DNA from: CADEFQ01 sp050185195
Lineage (GTDB): Bacteria; Pseudomonadota; Gammaproteobacteria; Steroidobacterales; Steroidobacteraceae
Direction: 5' to 3'
DNA: 64,000 bases
Assembly: GCA_050185195.1 (NCBI GenBank)
Contig: JBFWZQ010000007.1
Span: 80,736-144,735 of the forward strand
Positions 1-8,626 of this stretch are shown here, piece by piece (within the stretch, counting starts at the first letter, position 1; each line of letters begins with the position of its first letter). The position numbers were made by a program, and so were the translations under genes. The notes below the pieces were generated by a model. The model was not told the DNA's origin and ran no database searches. It was given only the letters and a program-made list of their open reading frames with translations.

Positions 1-948
1 CGAACGCGCCACGCGCTTCGGCCGGATGTTGCTGTAGTACTCGTTCTCGATCTGCAGCAGGTTGGCGTTGAGCTGGCGCCACTGCCCGTCGACCTGCACG
101 CCGAGCGCCTCGTAGGGTGGATAGGGCGTGTCGATCGCGCGGGACAGGTCGCGCACGTATTCGTCGAGGCTGTTGACGGACACCGACACGCCCGCCTGCT
201 TGCGGTTGCGGTAGCCGAGGTCGCTCATGCGCAGCGAGGTGGCATACGGCTCGTACGCCGTGCCCTTCGAATGCGCGGACAGCGTCTCGCCGCGCACGCG
301 CAGGAAGGAATTGCAGACCGCCGGCGACACCCCGAAAAGATACAACACGATCCAGCCGTGGCGCCGGTAGTTGCGCAGCAGGTCGAAGTAGGCCGCGGAG
401 CGCAGTGCGCTGCCGTCGCCGCGCCCATGCAACGCCGCGTAGGGTTCCCAGAACGCTTCCGGGAACGAATAGTTGAAATGCACGCCCGAGATCGCCTGCA
501 TCACGCGCCCGTAGCGCAGGCCGAGTCCCTCGCGATACACGGTCTTCATGCGCCCGATGTGCGAGCTGCCGTACTGCGCGATCGGGATCGACGCGTCGCC
601 GTCGATGCGACAGGGCATCGAGGTCGCCCAGAGCCGCTCGTCGCCGAGGTGCCGATAGACGAACTGGTGCATGTCGCACAGGTACTGCAGCAGCTCCCAG
701 TTCGTCGTGAAGGTCGGCGTGACGAGTTCGATCAGCGCCTCCGAATAATCGGTGGTGAACTGTCCGTTCGTCAGCGCGGAGCCGAGCGCGCGCGGATGCG
801 GGGTCGTGGCGATGCGGCCGTCCGGCGTGACGCGCAGCGACTCCTTCTCCACGCCGCGCAGGCCGCCCCGCAGCAGCGGCGCGCCGCCCCCGTTGACGAG
901 CAGGGCGAGGCGCCGCTCGTAGCCGCGGTCGATGGCAGGCGTGGGCAC
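1..948 (-). CDS. gshA: Glutamate-cysteine ligase (gamma-proteobacterial type), 3' end outside the window
   Basis: This enzyme joins glutamate and cysteine with ATP in the cytosol, the first and rate-limiting step of glutathione synthesis. The frame read leftward from 948 is open to the window edge and gives about 316 residues, so roughly 200 C-terminal residues are missing. Family signatures are the N-terminal LRGVEKESLRV, then ALTNGQFTTDYSEALIE, SGVHFNYSFP, and IENEYYSNIRPKR near the edge; the EKE and TDYSE stretches line the active site. The GTG at 948 is the first plausible start and lies 4 bases after the stop of the DUF962 gene, so translation is probably coupled within a unit beginning at 1871. 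Two glutathione S-transferases elsewhere in the window would use the product. Family assignment is secure; the exact start is not. Confidence 0.93.
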   Translation of the reverse strand, partial: MPTPAIDRGYERRLALLVNGGGAPLLRGGLRGVEKESLRVTPDGRIATTPHPRALGSALTNGQFTTDYSEALIELVTPTFTTNWELLQYLCDMHQFVYRHLGDERLWATSMPCRIDGDASIPIAQYGSSHIGRMKTVYREGLGLRYGRVMQAISGVHFNYSFPEAFWEPYAALHGRGDGSALRSAAYFDLLRNYRRHGWIVLYLFGVSPAVCNSFLRVRGETLSAHSKGTAYEPYATSLRMSDLGYRNRKQAGVSVSVNSLDEYVRDLSRAIDTPYPPYEALGVQVDGQWRQLNANLLQIENEYYSNIRPKRVARS

Positions 949-952
949 CGGG

Positions 953-1270
953 CTACCAGGGCCTGCGGCGCAGGAGCACGTCGCGCAGCATCGTGAAATC
1001 GCCGCGCAGGCTATAGAGGGGGTGGCGGAAGGTCGCGGGCCGGTTCTTCTCGAAGACGAAATGGCCGACCCACGCGCAGGCATAGCCGACGACGACGCCG
1101 GCGGGCAGCAGCCGCCATTGCCGGGTCGCGACGGCCAGCGCGATGATCGCGAGCATCGCGAGGGTGCCGAACACGTGCAGCCGGCGCGACACGGGATTGC
1201 GGTGTTCCCCGAGGTAGAACGGGTAGAACTCGCGGAAACTGTCGAAATGCCGGGCCATCATGGCGATCAT
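953..1270 (-). CDS. DUF962 / Mpo1-like membrane protein
   Basis: A 105-residue protein with the DUF962 opening FDSFREFYPFYLGEHRNPVSRRLH, followed by two hydrophobic segments (about residues 33-49 and 56-72) and a short basic tail. In yeast, Mpo1 of this family is a dioxygenase acting on 2-hydroxy fatty acids; the bacterial proteins are largely uncharacterised, so no reaction is assigned. The N-terminal histidine of the EHRN motif is present. Two in-frame ATG codons exist, at 1270 and 1258; the second gives MARHFDSF, closer to most relatives, but neither has a strong ribosome binding site. It sits 28 bases after the SRPBCC gene and 4 bases before gshA, all leftward, so the three probably form one transcript. 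Confidence 0.85.
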   Translation of the reverse strand: MIAMMARHFDSFREFYPFYLGEHRNPVSRRLHVFGTLAMLAIIALAVATRQWRLLPAGVVVGYACAWVGHFVFEKNRPATFRHPLYSLRGDFTMLRDVLLRRRPW

Positions 1271-1298
1271 CTTGCCGCGCCGCCCGGCGCGAGCGCAA

Positions 1299-1871
1299 TC
1301 ACGCCGGTCCGGCGCAGCGCGCCGCCAGCGCCCGCAGGGTATCCGGCAAGTCGCGCCTGAGGGTGGCGAGGATCAGCCACTGCGGCACGGGGTAGCGCGG
1401 CACGACCCGCACCCGATAGACGACCAGCGTCGCGGCGCCCCCGTCGAGCGGCACGAGTGTCCAGCGGCCTTCGTGCTCGCGCAGGCCGCCGCTCACGTTG
1501 CTGATGCGCACTTCGCGGGGCGGGCGATAGTCGGCCCGGAACACGAAGCGGATCCGCGGCAGGTACCAGCGCAGGTTGACCACCTGCTCGATCAGTTCAT
1601 GGCTGCCATCGGGGGCCGATTCGAGCACCCGGCAGGACTCGAGGCGCGGCACGAAGCGCAGCGCCTCGCGACACGACGTCATGACGGAAAATACCCGCGC
1701 GGGCGGCGCGGCGATCCGGATGGCCGCGCGCGCGCCCCGTGCCTCCCCGTCCGTGGCATCGGCCGCTTCCGTCGCGACCACCACCTCCCCGTCGAGTACG
1801 CGGGCGAGTTCGGCGTCGTTCAGCGGCGCCACCACCGCCAGGGCGGCGGCAAGCCAGGGCAACGGCAACAT
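1299..1871 (-). CDS. SRPBCC (START-like) family protein with signal peptide
   Basis: A 190-residue protein whose first 16 residues form a short hydrophobic export signal, so it is predicted to be periplasmic. From about residue 45 onward it reads as a SRPBCC/polyketide cyclase-type lipid-binding fold: an IAAPPARVFSVMTSC start strand and helix, alternating beta strands through the middle, and a C-terminal helix (WLILATLRRDLPDTLRAL) that would close the hydrophobic cavity. Ligand and function are unknown. It is first in the leftward unit with the DUF962 gene and gshA, but that gives no strong functional hint. Its start faces the rightward DUF2845 gene across 60 bases that should hold both promoters. 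Confidence 0.75.
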   Translation of the reverse strand: MLPLPWLAAALAVVAPLNDAELARVLDGEVVVATEAADATDGEARGARAAIRIAAPPARVFSVMTSCREALRFVPRLESCRVLESAPDGSHELIEQVVNLRWYLPRIRFVFRADYRPPREVRISNVSGGLREHEGRWTLVPLDGGAATLVVYRVRVVPRYPVPQWLILATLRRDLPDTLRALAARCAGPA

Positions 1872-1931
1872 CGTGCACCCGAGTATGGCCGGTCATTGTC
1901 GGTTCAGGTACCACGCGGTACCGTGGCCGGC

Positions 1932-2294
1932 ATGATGCGCCGCTGCGCCCTGCTCCTGCTCGCGTTCGCCTGCGTGCCCGCGGCCCGGGCCGACAGCCTG
2001 CGCTGCGGCAACCGCCTCGTCGTCGAAGGCACGACCCGGGGCGAGGTCACGGCCTGGTGCGGCGCGCCAGCCGAGGTGCAGGAGCGCCATGTGCTGCGCC
2101 CACCCGTAGTCTGGTACTACGGTCGCCCCGTGCGGGTCGCCGGGGCCGGCTACCTCGAGGTGCGCATCGAGACCTGGACCTACAATCTCGGCCCGAACAA
2201 GCTGATGCGTCGCGTGACGATCGAAGACGGCGAGGTCACCGGGATCGAAACCCTCGGCTACGGCTATCGCGGTGCCCCCAAAGGCAATCCTTGA
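1932..2294 (+). CDS. DUF2845 domain-containing exported protein
   Basis: A 120-residue protein beginning with a clear signal peptide (MRRCALLLLAFACVPAARA) followed by SLRCGNRLVVEGTTRGEV, the typical mature start of DUF2845 proteins, including the paired cysteines around CGNRL and WCGAPAE. DUF2845 members are small secreted proteins of unknown role. The ATG at 1932 is used; ATG 1935 immediately after it would serve equally. The gene overlaps the next one by a TTGA junction at 2291-2294, implying translational coupling with the acetyltransferase. Confidence 0.8.
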   Translation: MMRRCALLLLAFACVPAARADSLRCGNRLVVEGTTRGEVTAWCGAPAEVQERHVLRPPVVWYYGRPVRVAGAGYLEVRIETWTYNLGPNKLMRRVTIEDGEVTGIETLGYGYRGAPKGNP

Positions 2295-2791
2295 ACGACA
2301 CGACGGCCACATTCGAATTGCGCGCCGCGCAAGCCGCGGATGACGCGGCGATCGCGGCGATCGTCCGCACCGTGATGCCGTCCTTCGGCGCCTGCGGGCC
2401 GGGCTTCGCGATCGCCGATCCGGAGGTGGACGCGATGAGCGGCGCCTACCGGCGCGCGCGCGCGGCCTATTTCGTCGTCGAGGCGGCCGGCCGCGTCATC
2501 GGCGGCGGCGGTATCGCACCGCTCGACGGCGGCCCGTTTCGCACCTGCGAACTGCGCAAGATGTATTTCCTGCCGCAAGCGCGCGGCCTCGGCCTCGGTG
2601 CGCGCCTGCTGGCGCGCTGCCTCGCGGTCGCGCGCGGCTACGGCTACGGCGCCTGCTACCTCGAAACGCTCACTGGCATGGACGCCGCGCAGAAACTCTA
2701 TCGCCGTGCCGGCTTCAAGCCTTTGCCGGGCCCGCTCGGCGCGACGGGTCACCACGGCTGCGACCGCTATTTCCTGCTCGAGTTTCCCTGA
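2291..2791 (+). CDS. GNAT family N-acetyltransferase
   Basis: A 166-residue GCN5-related N-acetyltransferase that would move an acetyl group from acetyl-CoA to an amine. The acetyl-CoA-binding motif A is visible as RKMYFLPQARGLGLGARLL, followed by the YLETLTGMDAAQKLYRRAGF segment typical of motif B. The substrate cannot be read from sequence. No ATG or GTG suits the N-terminus; the TTG at 2291, overlapping the upstream stop by four bases, gives the full fold and is the likely start. The 3' end overlaps the convergent MATE gene by 25 bases. Confidence 0.85.
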   Translation: MNDTTATFELRAAQAADDAAIAAIVRTVMPSFGACGPGFAIADPEVDAMSGAYRRARAAYFVVEAAGRVIGGGGIAPLDGGPFRTCELRKMYFLPQARGLGLGARLLARCLAVARGYGYGACYLETLTGMDAAQKLYRRAGFKPLPGPLGATGHHGCDRYFLLEFP

Positions 2792-4170
2792 ACGGCGACC
2801 GCGCGCCGCGAAATGAAGGCATAACGCCACGAAAGCAGCGCGGCGGCGACGAAGAGGCCGGCGATGAGGCCCGTCCACACCGCGCCCGCGCCCAGCCCCA
2901 GCACGACACCGAAACCGTAGGCGAGCGGGAAGCCGACGAGCCAGTACGCGACGACGCTCAGCACCATCGGCACGCGCGCATCCTTGAAGCCGCGCAGTGC
3001 GCCAGCCGCGCCCACCTGCAGCCCGTCGGCCACCTGGAAGGCGGCGACGAAGGCGAGCAGGTGTGTCGCGAGCGCGAGCACTTGTGCGTCCCCGGTGTAG
3101 GCGCCCGCCACGTACCGTCGCACCCCGAGCAGCACGAGCGCCGAGGCCACCATGATCGCGACGCAGAGCGCCATGCCGACCCAGCCGGCCCGGCGCCCCG
3201 CCACCGCATCGCCGCGCCCGAGGCGATGCCCCACGTGGATCGTCGTGGCCGAGTGCAGCGACAGCGGGATCATGAACATCAGCGAGCCGTAGTTGATCGC
3301 GATCGCGTGCGCGGCGAGCACGGTGGATCCGAACGCCCCGAGCATCAGCCCCGCCGACGCGAACAGCCCGCCCTCCGCGAGCACGCTGCCGCTGATCGGC
3401 AGGCCGAGCGCGAGGATCTCGCGCAGGCGCGCCCGGTTCGGCGCCTCGAAGCGCCGCAGCGGTGCGAACGGTGCATACCGGCGGTGGCGGCGCATGTAAC
3501 ACCACATGAAGGCGAATACGGTCCAGCTCGCGAGCGCCGTGCCGACGCCGCAGCCGACCGCGCCGAGCGCCGGCAGGCCGAAGTGGCCGTACATGAACAG
3601 GTAGTTGCCCGCGACGTTGGCCGTGAAACCGAGCAACGCCGTGTACATGACGGGTCGCGTCCAGCCGATCCCCTCGCTCGAGAAGCGCATCGCGAGGAAC
3701 GCGAACATCGCGGGAATGCCGAACGCGACGGCGCGCACGTAACGCGCGGCGAGGTCCGCGACATCCGGCGGAATCGAGATCGCGAGCAGCACGGGCTTCG
3801 CGAACAGCAGCGCGGTGCAGGTCAGGGCCGCCATCGCGAGCGCCAGCCACAGCGCATTGCGCGTGAAACTGCCGACTTCGCCCTCGCGCCCGGCGCCGTA
3901 CGCATGCGCGACCGTCGGCGACAACGCCATCAGGAGGCCGAGGGCCCCGAGGTGGAAGAACGACACGTAGTTCGCCCCGACCGCGACCGCCGCGAGATCG
4001 CGCGCGCCGAGCCAGCCCGCCATGACGGTGTCGGCGGTGACCATGCCGGCCGTGGCGAGGTTGTTGATGAGCAGCGGCAGGGCAAGCTGCGCGATCGCGG
4101 CGGCATCCGCACGGGCTGGCGGCAGGCGTGGCGGCATCGGGATTGGCTGGGGGGGCGGAGGGCGTGGCAT
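2767..4170 (-). CDS. MATE family multidrug efflux transporter
   Basis: A 467-residue inner-membrane protein with about twelve hydrophobic segments and the MATE pattern of two six-helix halves. LALPLLINNLATAGMVTADTVMAGWLGARDLAAVAVG at the N-terminus is the conserved first repeat, and LPISGSVLAEGGLFASAGLMLG begins the second. MATE exporters expel cationic drugs or metabolites using sodium or proton gradients; the substrate here is unknown. The first ATG (4170) gives a proline-rich leader and leaves only 11 bases to the divergent thiolase start, so the internal ATG at 4137 is a serious alternative that leaves room for promoters. Neither has a good Shine-Dalgarno sequence. Confidence 0.93.
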   Translation of the reverse strand: MPRPPPPQPIPMPPRLPPARADAAAIAQLALPLLINNLATAGMVTADTVMAGWLGARDLAAVAVGANYVSFFHLGALGLLMALSPTVAHAYGAGREGEVGSFTRNALWLALAMAALTCTALLFAKPVLLAISIPPDVADLAARYVRAVAFGIPAMFAFLAMRFSSEGIGWTRPVMYTALLGFTANVAGNYLFMYGHFGLPALGAVGCGVGTALASWTVFAFMWCYMRRHRRYAPFAPLRRFEAPNRARLREILALGLPISGSVLAEGGLFASAGLMLGAFGSTVLAAHAIAINYGSLMFMIPLSLHSATTIHVGHRLGRGDAVAGRRAGWVGMALCVAIMVASALVLLGVRRYVAGAYTGDAQVLALATHLLAFVAAFQVADGLQVGAAGALRGFKDARVPMVLSVVAYWLVGFPLAYGFGVVLGLGAGAVWTGLIAGLFVAAALLSWRYAFISRRAVAVQGNSSRK

Positions 4171-4181
4171 TCTATCCGCAT

Positions 4182-5480
4182 ATGCTCGCCGGAACAGCCA
4201 TCAGGCGCGTCGCCGTCCTCGGCGGCCAGCGCATCCCGTTCGCGAGGGCGCATGGCGCCTACGCGTCAGTCGGCAACCAGGACATGTTGGGCGCCGTGCT
4301 GCGCGCCATGGTCGCGAAATACGGCCTCGCGGGAGTGCGCCTCGGCGACGTGGTCGCTGGCGCCACGATCAAGCACGCGAAGGACTTCAACCTCGTGCGC
4401 GAATGCGTGCTGTCGAGCGGCCTCGACCCGCACACGCCGGGGCTCGACATCCAGCGCGCCTGCGGCACGAGCCTCGAGGCCGCGATCCTCGTCGCCAACA
4501 AGATCGCGCTCGGGCAGATCGATGCCGGCATCGCCGGCGGCGTCGACTCGGTGAGCGACGTGCCGATCGTCTACCCGCGCTCCTACCAGCAGAAGCTGCT
4601 GCGCAGCTACCGGGGCCGCAGCCTCGGTGCGCGCATCGCGCCGTTCCTCGGCCTGCGCCCGCGCGACTTCAAGCCGGTGATGCCGGCCGTGGTGGAACCG
4701 CGCACGGGCCTGTCGATGGGCGAACATTGCGAGCAGATGGCGAAGACGTGGGGCATCCCGCGCGAGGCACAGGACCAGCTTGCGCTCGACAGCCACCTGA
4801 AGGCCGCCGCGGCCTGGAAGGCGGGCTTCTACGGCGACCTCGCCGTCGACTATGAAGGGCTCGCGACGGACAACAACATCCGCCCCGACACCTCGCTCGA
4901 GCAGCTCGCGAAGCTGAAGCCCTCCTTCGATCGCAGCGCCGCCGGCACGCTCACGGCGGGCAACAGCACGCCGCTCACCGACGGCGCCTCGGCCGTGCTG
5001 CTCGCCTCGGAAGACTGGGCGAAGGCGCGCGGACTGCCCGTGCTCGCGTGGCTCACCTACGGCAAGGCCTGGGCGGTCGACTACGTGGGCGGACACGAGG
5101 GCCTGCTGATGGCGCCCGCCTACGCCGTGCCCGCGATGCTGCACGACGCGGGGCTCACGCTGCAGGACTTCGATTTCTACGAGATCCACGAAGCCTTTGA
5201 AGCACAGGTGCTGTGCACGCTCGCGGCCTGGGAGTCGGCGGATTTCTGCCGTGAGCGGCTCGGGCTCGCGCAACCGCTCGGCCGCATCGATCGCACGAAA
5301 CTGAACCTGAAAGGCGGCAGCGTCGCGATCGGCCATCCGTTCGCCGCGACCGGCACGCGCATCGTGGCGACACTCGCGAAGATGCTCGCGGAAAACCCGC
5401 AGGCGCGCCGGGGCCTCATCTCGATCTGCACGGCCGGCGGCATGGGCGTGACGGCCATCCTCGAGCGCCCGGCCACGTGA
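4182..5480 (+). CDS. fadI: Acetyl-CoA acyltransferase (thiolase, FadI-like)
   Basis: Thiolase of 432 residues, close to the 436 of E. coli FadI and longer than typical AtoB enzymes. It would cleave 3-ketoacyl-CoA with CoA, or condense two acyl-CoA units. The nucleophilic cysteine is Cys94 in QRACGTS; the other catalytic residues are His385 in IGHPFAATG and Cys416 in CTAGGMG, with the EIHEAFE motif also intact. The ATG at 4182 puts RRVAVLGGQRIPFAR at the usual N-terminal place. It overlaps the next gene by four bases (GTGA) and heads a rightward run of fumarylacetoacetase-like, dienelactone hydrolase-like and aldehyde dehydrogenase genes, suggesting degradation of an aromatic or branched acid ending in acetyl-CoA and succinate. 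No FadJ partner is adjacent. Confidence 0.9.
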   Translation: MLAGTAIRRVAVLGGQRIPFARAHGAYASVGNQDMLGAVLRAMVAKYGLAGVRLGDVVAGATIKHAKDFNLVRECVLSSGLDPHTPGLDIQRACGTSLEAAILVANKIALGQIDAGIAGGVDSVSDVPIVYPRSYQQKLLRSYRGRSLGARIAPFLGLRPRDFKPVMPAVVEPRTGLSMGEHCEQMAKTWGIPREAQDQLALDSHLKAAAAWKAGFYGDLAVDYEGLATDNNIRPDTSLEQLAKLKPSFDRSAAGTLTAGNSTPLTDGASAVLLASEDWAKARGLPVLAWLTYGKAWAVDYVGGHEGLLMAPAYAVPAMLHDAGLTLQDFDFYEIHEAFEAQVLCTLAAWESADFCRERLGLAQPLGRIDRTKLNLKGGSVAIGHPFAATGTRIVATLAKMLAENPQARRGLISICTAGGMGVTAILERPAT

Positions 5481-6457
5481 AGCTGGCGAGCCTGAAAAGC
5501 GGCCGTGACGGCCGCCTGGCCGTCGTCAGCGGTGACCTCACGCGCTGCGTCGTCGCTGACGGCATCGCAGCGACGATGCAGGCCGCGCTCGACGAATGGG
5601 CAACGACTGCGCCGCAGCTTGCAGCGCTTGCGGCCCGCCTCGAGGCGGGCACCGTTGCAGCGGCGAAACCCTTCGATGCGCGCGCCTGCGCGGCGCCGCT
5701 GCCGCGCGCCCACCACTGGGTCGACGGCAGCGCCTACGTGAACCACGTGGAACTCGTGCGCAAGGCGCGCGGCGCGGAGATGCCCGCGTCGTTCTGGACC
5801 GACCCGCTCGTCTACCAGGGCGGCGCGGACGACCTGCTCGGCCCGACCGACGACGCGCCGTTCGCGAGCGAGGACTTCGGCATCGATCTCGAGGCCGAGG
5901 TCGCGGTGATCGTCGGCGACGTGCCCATGGGTACGACGGCGGAGGCAGCGGCGGGCCACATCCGGCTGCTCGCGCTCGTCAACGACTGGTCGCTGCGCAA
6001 CCTCATCCCGGGCGAGCTCGCCAAGGGCTTCGGCTTCTACCAGTCGAAGCCTGCGACCGCATTCTCCCCGGTCGCCGTCACGCCCGATGAACTCGGCGAC
6101 GCCTGGCGCGACGGCAAGGTCCACCTGCCGCTCGTAAGCCACATCAATGATGCATTGTTCGGCGCGCCCGATGCGGGCGTCGACATGACCTTCAGCTTCC
6201 CGCAGCTCGTGGCGCATGCGGCGCGCACCCGGCGCCTCGGCGCGGGCGCCATCGTGGGTTCGGGCACGGTGTCGAACTACGATCGCAGCCGCGGCTCGAG
6301 CTGCCTCGCGGAAAAGCGCACCCTCGAGCTCCTCGCGGACGGGCGGCCGAAGACGCCGTTCCTGCGTTTCGGCGATCGCGTGCGCATCGAGATGTTCGAT
6401 GCGGCGGGGCGCAGCATTTTCGGCGCGATCGACCAGCGCGTGGCCCGGGCTGCCTGA
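5477..6457 (+). CDS. Fumarylacetoacetate hydrolase family protein
   Basis: A 326-residue cytosolic protein of the FAH fold that cleaves or isomerises beta-diketo or enol acids using a divalent metal. The metal-binding region is visible as DFGIDLEAEVAVIVGDVP and ALVNDWSLRNLIPGELAKGFGFYQSKPATAFSP, with the SCLAEKRTLEL segment near the C-terminus. It resembles the long FAH-like proteins next to homogentisate genes, but homogentisate dioxygenase is not in the window, so no exact substrate is assigned. The start is the GTG at 5477, overlapping the thiolase stop, which indicates translational coupling. Confidence 0.88.
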   Translation: MKLASLKSGRDGRLAVVSGDLTRCVVADGIAATMQAALDEWATTAPQLAALAARLEAGTVAAAKPFDARACAAPLPRAHHWVDGSAYVNHVELVRKARGAEMPASFWTDPLVYQGGADDLLGPTDDAPFASEDFGIDLEAEVAVIVGDVPMGTTAEAAAGHIRLLALVNDWSLRNLIPGELAKGFGFYQSKPATAFSPVAVTPDELGDAWRDGKVHLPLVSHINDALFGAPDAGVDMTFSFPQLVAHAARTRRLGAGAIVGSGTVSNYDRSRGSSCLAEKRTLELLADGRPKTPFLRFGDRVRIEMFDAAGRSIFGAIDQRVARAA

Positions 6458-6476
6458 CCGCGATATCCTTGCCGGC

Positions 6477-7142
6477 ATGGGTAATTTCACGACGCTGATG
6501 GCCCGCGACGGCCACGAATTCCAGGCCTATGTCGCGGCCCCGCAGGCGAGGCCCCGCGGCGCCGTGGTCGTGATCCAGGAAATCTTCGGCGTGAACCGCA
6601 GCATCCGTGCGGTCGCCGACGACTATGCCGCGCAGGGCTACACCGCCATCGCGCCTGCCCTCTTCGATCGCGTGCGCCGCGGCATCGAGCTCGGCTACAG
6701 CGCCGAGACGACGCAGGAAGGCCTCGGCTACATGAAGCAGGTGGGCAAGGAGCAGTTCCTCGCCGACGTGGGCGCCGCGATCAACGTGGTGAAGGGCTCC
6801 GGCAAGGTCGGCATCGTGGGCTACTGCTGGGGCGGCACCATCGCCTATGTCGCGGCGTGCCGGCTGCCGGTCGCCGCCGCCGCCAGTTACTACGGGTCCA
6901 GCATCCCGAAGTTCCTCGACGAGGCGCCGAAGTGCCCCGTCATCTACCACTTCGGCGAGCGCGACACGAGCCTGCCGCCCGCGACCGTCGCGGCGATCCG
7001 GGCCGCGCATCCGGCCGGCGTGTTCCACGCGTATCCGGCGGACCACGCCTTCGGCAATGCCGATCGCCCGCAGTACGACGCGCCGAGCGCGCAGGTCGCG
7101 CGCGAGCGCACGCTCGCTTTCTTCGCCGAGTTCGTCGGCTGA
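6477..7142 (+). CDS. Dienelactone hydrolase family protein
   Basis: A 221-residue alpha/beta hydrolase of the dienelactone hydrolase (carboxymethylenebutenolidase) family. The catalytic triad is readable: Cys117 in GYCWGG, Asp163 in GERDTS and His190 in PADHAFG. The conserved VVVIQEIFGVN strand-loop lies near residue 32. Family members open dienelactones in chloroaromatic degradation, but many act on other esters, so the substrate is open. There are 19 bases between the upstream stop and its ATG, keeping it in the same probable operon as the thiolase and FAH-like genes. Confidence 0.9.
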   Translation: MGNFTTLMARDGHEFQAYVAAPQARPRGAVVVIQEIFGVNRSIRAVADDYAAQGYTAIAPALFDRVRRGIELGYSAETTQEGLGYMKQVGKEQFLADVGAAINVVKGSGKVGIVGYCWGGTIAYVAACRLPVAAAASYYGSSIPKFLDEAPKCPVIYHFGERDTSLPPATVAAIRAAHPAGVFHAYPADHAFGNADRPQYDAPSAQVARERTLAFFAEFVG

Positions 7143-7159
7143 CCATCGAGGATCCCGCC

Positions 7160-8614
7160 ATGAAACTGCAAGACACGTCGCTGCTTCGGCAGCAGTGCCA
7201 TATCGACGGCCAGTGGACGGGCGCGGATTCGGGCGGCGTGCTCGATGTCACGAACCCGGCCACCGGCGACAGGCTCGGCACGGTGCCGAATGCCGGCACG
7301 GCGGAAACACGGCGTGCGATCGAGGCGGCCGCGCGTGCGTTCCCGGCATGGGCCGCGCGCACCGCGAAGGACCGCGGCAACATCCTGCGTCGCTGGAGCG
7401 AGCTGATGCTCGCGAACCAGGACGACCTCGCGACCCTGATGACCGCCGAGCAGGGCAAGCCGCTCGCGGAGTCGAAGGGCGAGATCGCCTACGCGGCGTC
7501 GTTCCTCGAGTGGTTCGGCGAGGAAGCCAAGCGCCTCTATGGCGACGTGATCCCGGGCCACCAGCCCGACAAGCGCCTGCTCGTGCTGCGCCAGCCGGTT
7601 GGTGTCGTCGCCGCCATCACGCCGTGGAATTTCCCGTCGGCGATGATCACGCGCAAGGCGGGTCCCGCGCTCGCCGCGGGTTGCACTTTCGTGTGCAAGC
7701 CTGCCACGCAGACGCCCTATTCGGCCTTCGCGCTGGCCGAGCTCGCCGCGCGCGCGGGCGTGCCGGCCGGCGTGTTCAGCGTCCTCACCGGCAGCGCCAC
7801 CGAAATTGGCGGCGAGATGACCTCGAACCCGATCGTGCGCAAGCTCACCTTCACGGGCTCGACCGCCATCGGCAAGAAGCTGATGCTGCAGAGCGCGGCC
7901 ACGCTGAAGAAACTCTCGCTCGAACTCGGCGGCAACGCACCCTTCATCGTGTTCGACGACGCCGACCTCGACGCCGCCGTGCAGGGCGCCATCGCGAGCA
8001 AGTATCGCAACACCGGCCAGACTTGCGTGTGCGCGAACCGGCTGCTGGTGCAGGACGGCGTCTACGACGCCTTCACCGCGAAACTCACCGAGGCCGTCGC
8101 GCGGCTGCGGGTGGGCGACGGGCTGAAGGGCGCCACCGACCAGGGACCGTTGATCGATGCGAAGGCGCTCGCGAAGATCGAGGAGCACATCAACGACGCG
8201 GTCGCGAACGGGGCGCGGGTAGCCTTCGGGGGCCAGCGCCACGCGCTCGGCGGCACGTTCTTCCAGCCGACCATCCTCACGAACGTGACGCCGAAGATGA
8301 TGGTCGCGCGCGAGGAGACATTCGGGCCCGTCGCGCCGCTCTTTCGCTTCGGGACCGAGGCCGAGGCGCTCGCGATGGCGAACGACACCGAGTTCGGCCT
8401 CGCCGCGTACTTTTATACGCGCGACCTCGCGCGCTCCTGGCGCGTGCAGGAAGGCCTCGAGTACGGCATCGTCGGCGTCAACACGGGCATCATCTCCACC
8501 GAAGTGGCGCCGTTTGGCGGCATGAAGGAGTCGGGCTTCGGCCGCGAAGGCTCGAAGTACGGCATACTCGATTACACCGAACTGAAGTACGTCTGCGTCG
8601 GCGGCGTCGCCTGA
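7160..8614 (+). CDS. gabD: NAD(P)-dependent succinate-semialdehyde dehydrogenase (GabD-like)
   Basis: An aldehyde dehydrogenase of 484 residues, the usual length for GabD. It oxidises an aldehyde such as succinic semialdehyde to the acid with NAD(P). The nucleophile is Cys289 in GQTCVCANR and the general base Glu255 in LELGGNAPF; the cofactor signature PWNFPSAMITRK and the GSTAIGKKL loop are intact. GQTCVCANR with two cysteines is typical of the succinate-semialdehyde branch, as is the C-terminal PFGGMKESGFGREGS. It follows the dienelactone hydrolase by 17 bases and would feed succinate into the citric acid cycle. Related broad-range dehydrogenases cannot be excluded. Confidence 0.88.
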   Translation: MKLQDTSLLRQQCHIDGQWTGADSGGVLDVTNPATGDRLGTVPNAGTAETRRAIEAAARAFPAWAARTAKDRGNILRRWSELMLANQDDLATLMTAEQGKPLAESKGEIAYAASFLEWFGEEAKRLYGDVIPGHQPDKRLLVLRQPVGVVAAITPWNFPSAMITRKAGPALAAGCTFVCKPATQTPYSAFALAELAARAGVPAGVFSVLTGSATEIGGEMTSNPIVRKLTFTGSTAIGKKLMLQSAATLKKLSLELGGNAPFIVFDDADLDAAVQGAIASKYRNTGQTCVCANRLLVQDGVYDAFTAKLTEAVARLRVGDGLKGATDQGPLIDAKALAKIEEHINDAVANGARVAFGGQRHALGGTFFQPTILTNVTPKMMVAREETFGPVAPLFRFGTEAEALAMANDTEFGLAAYFYTRDLARSWRVQEGLEYGIVGVNTGIISTEVAPFGGMKESGFGREGSKYGILDYTELKYVCVGGVA

Positions 8615-8626
8615 CGCGAGGATCCC

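Noticed and set aside
271..996. A 241-codon plus-strand frame opposite gshA
   Set aside because: The minus strand encodes a clear glutamate-cysteine ligase across the whole stretch.
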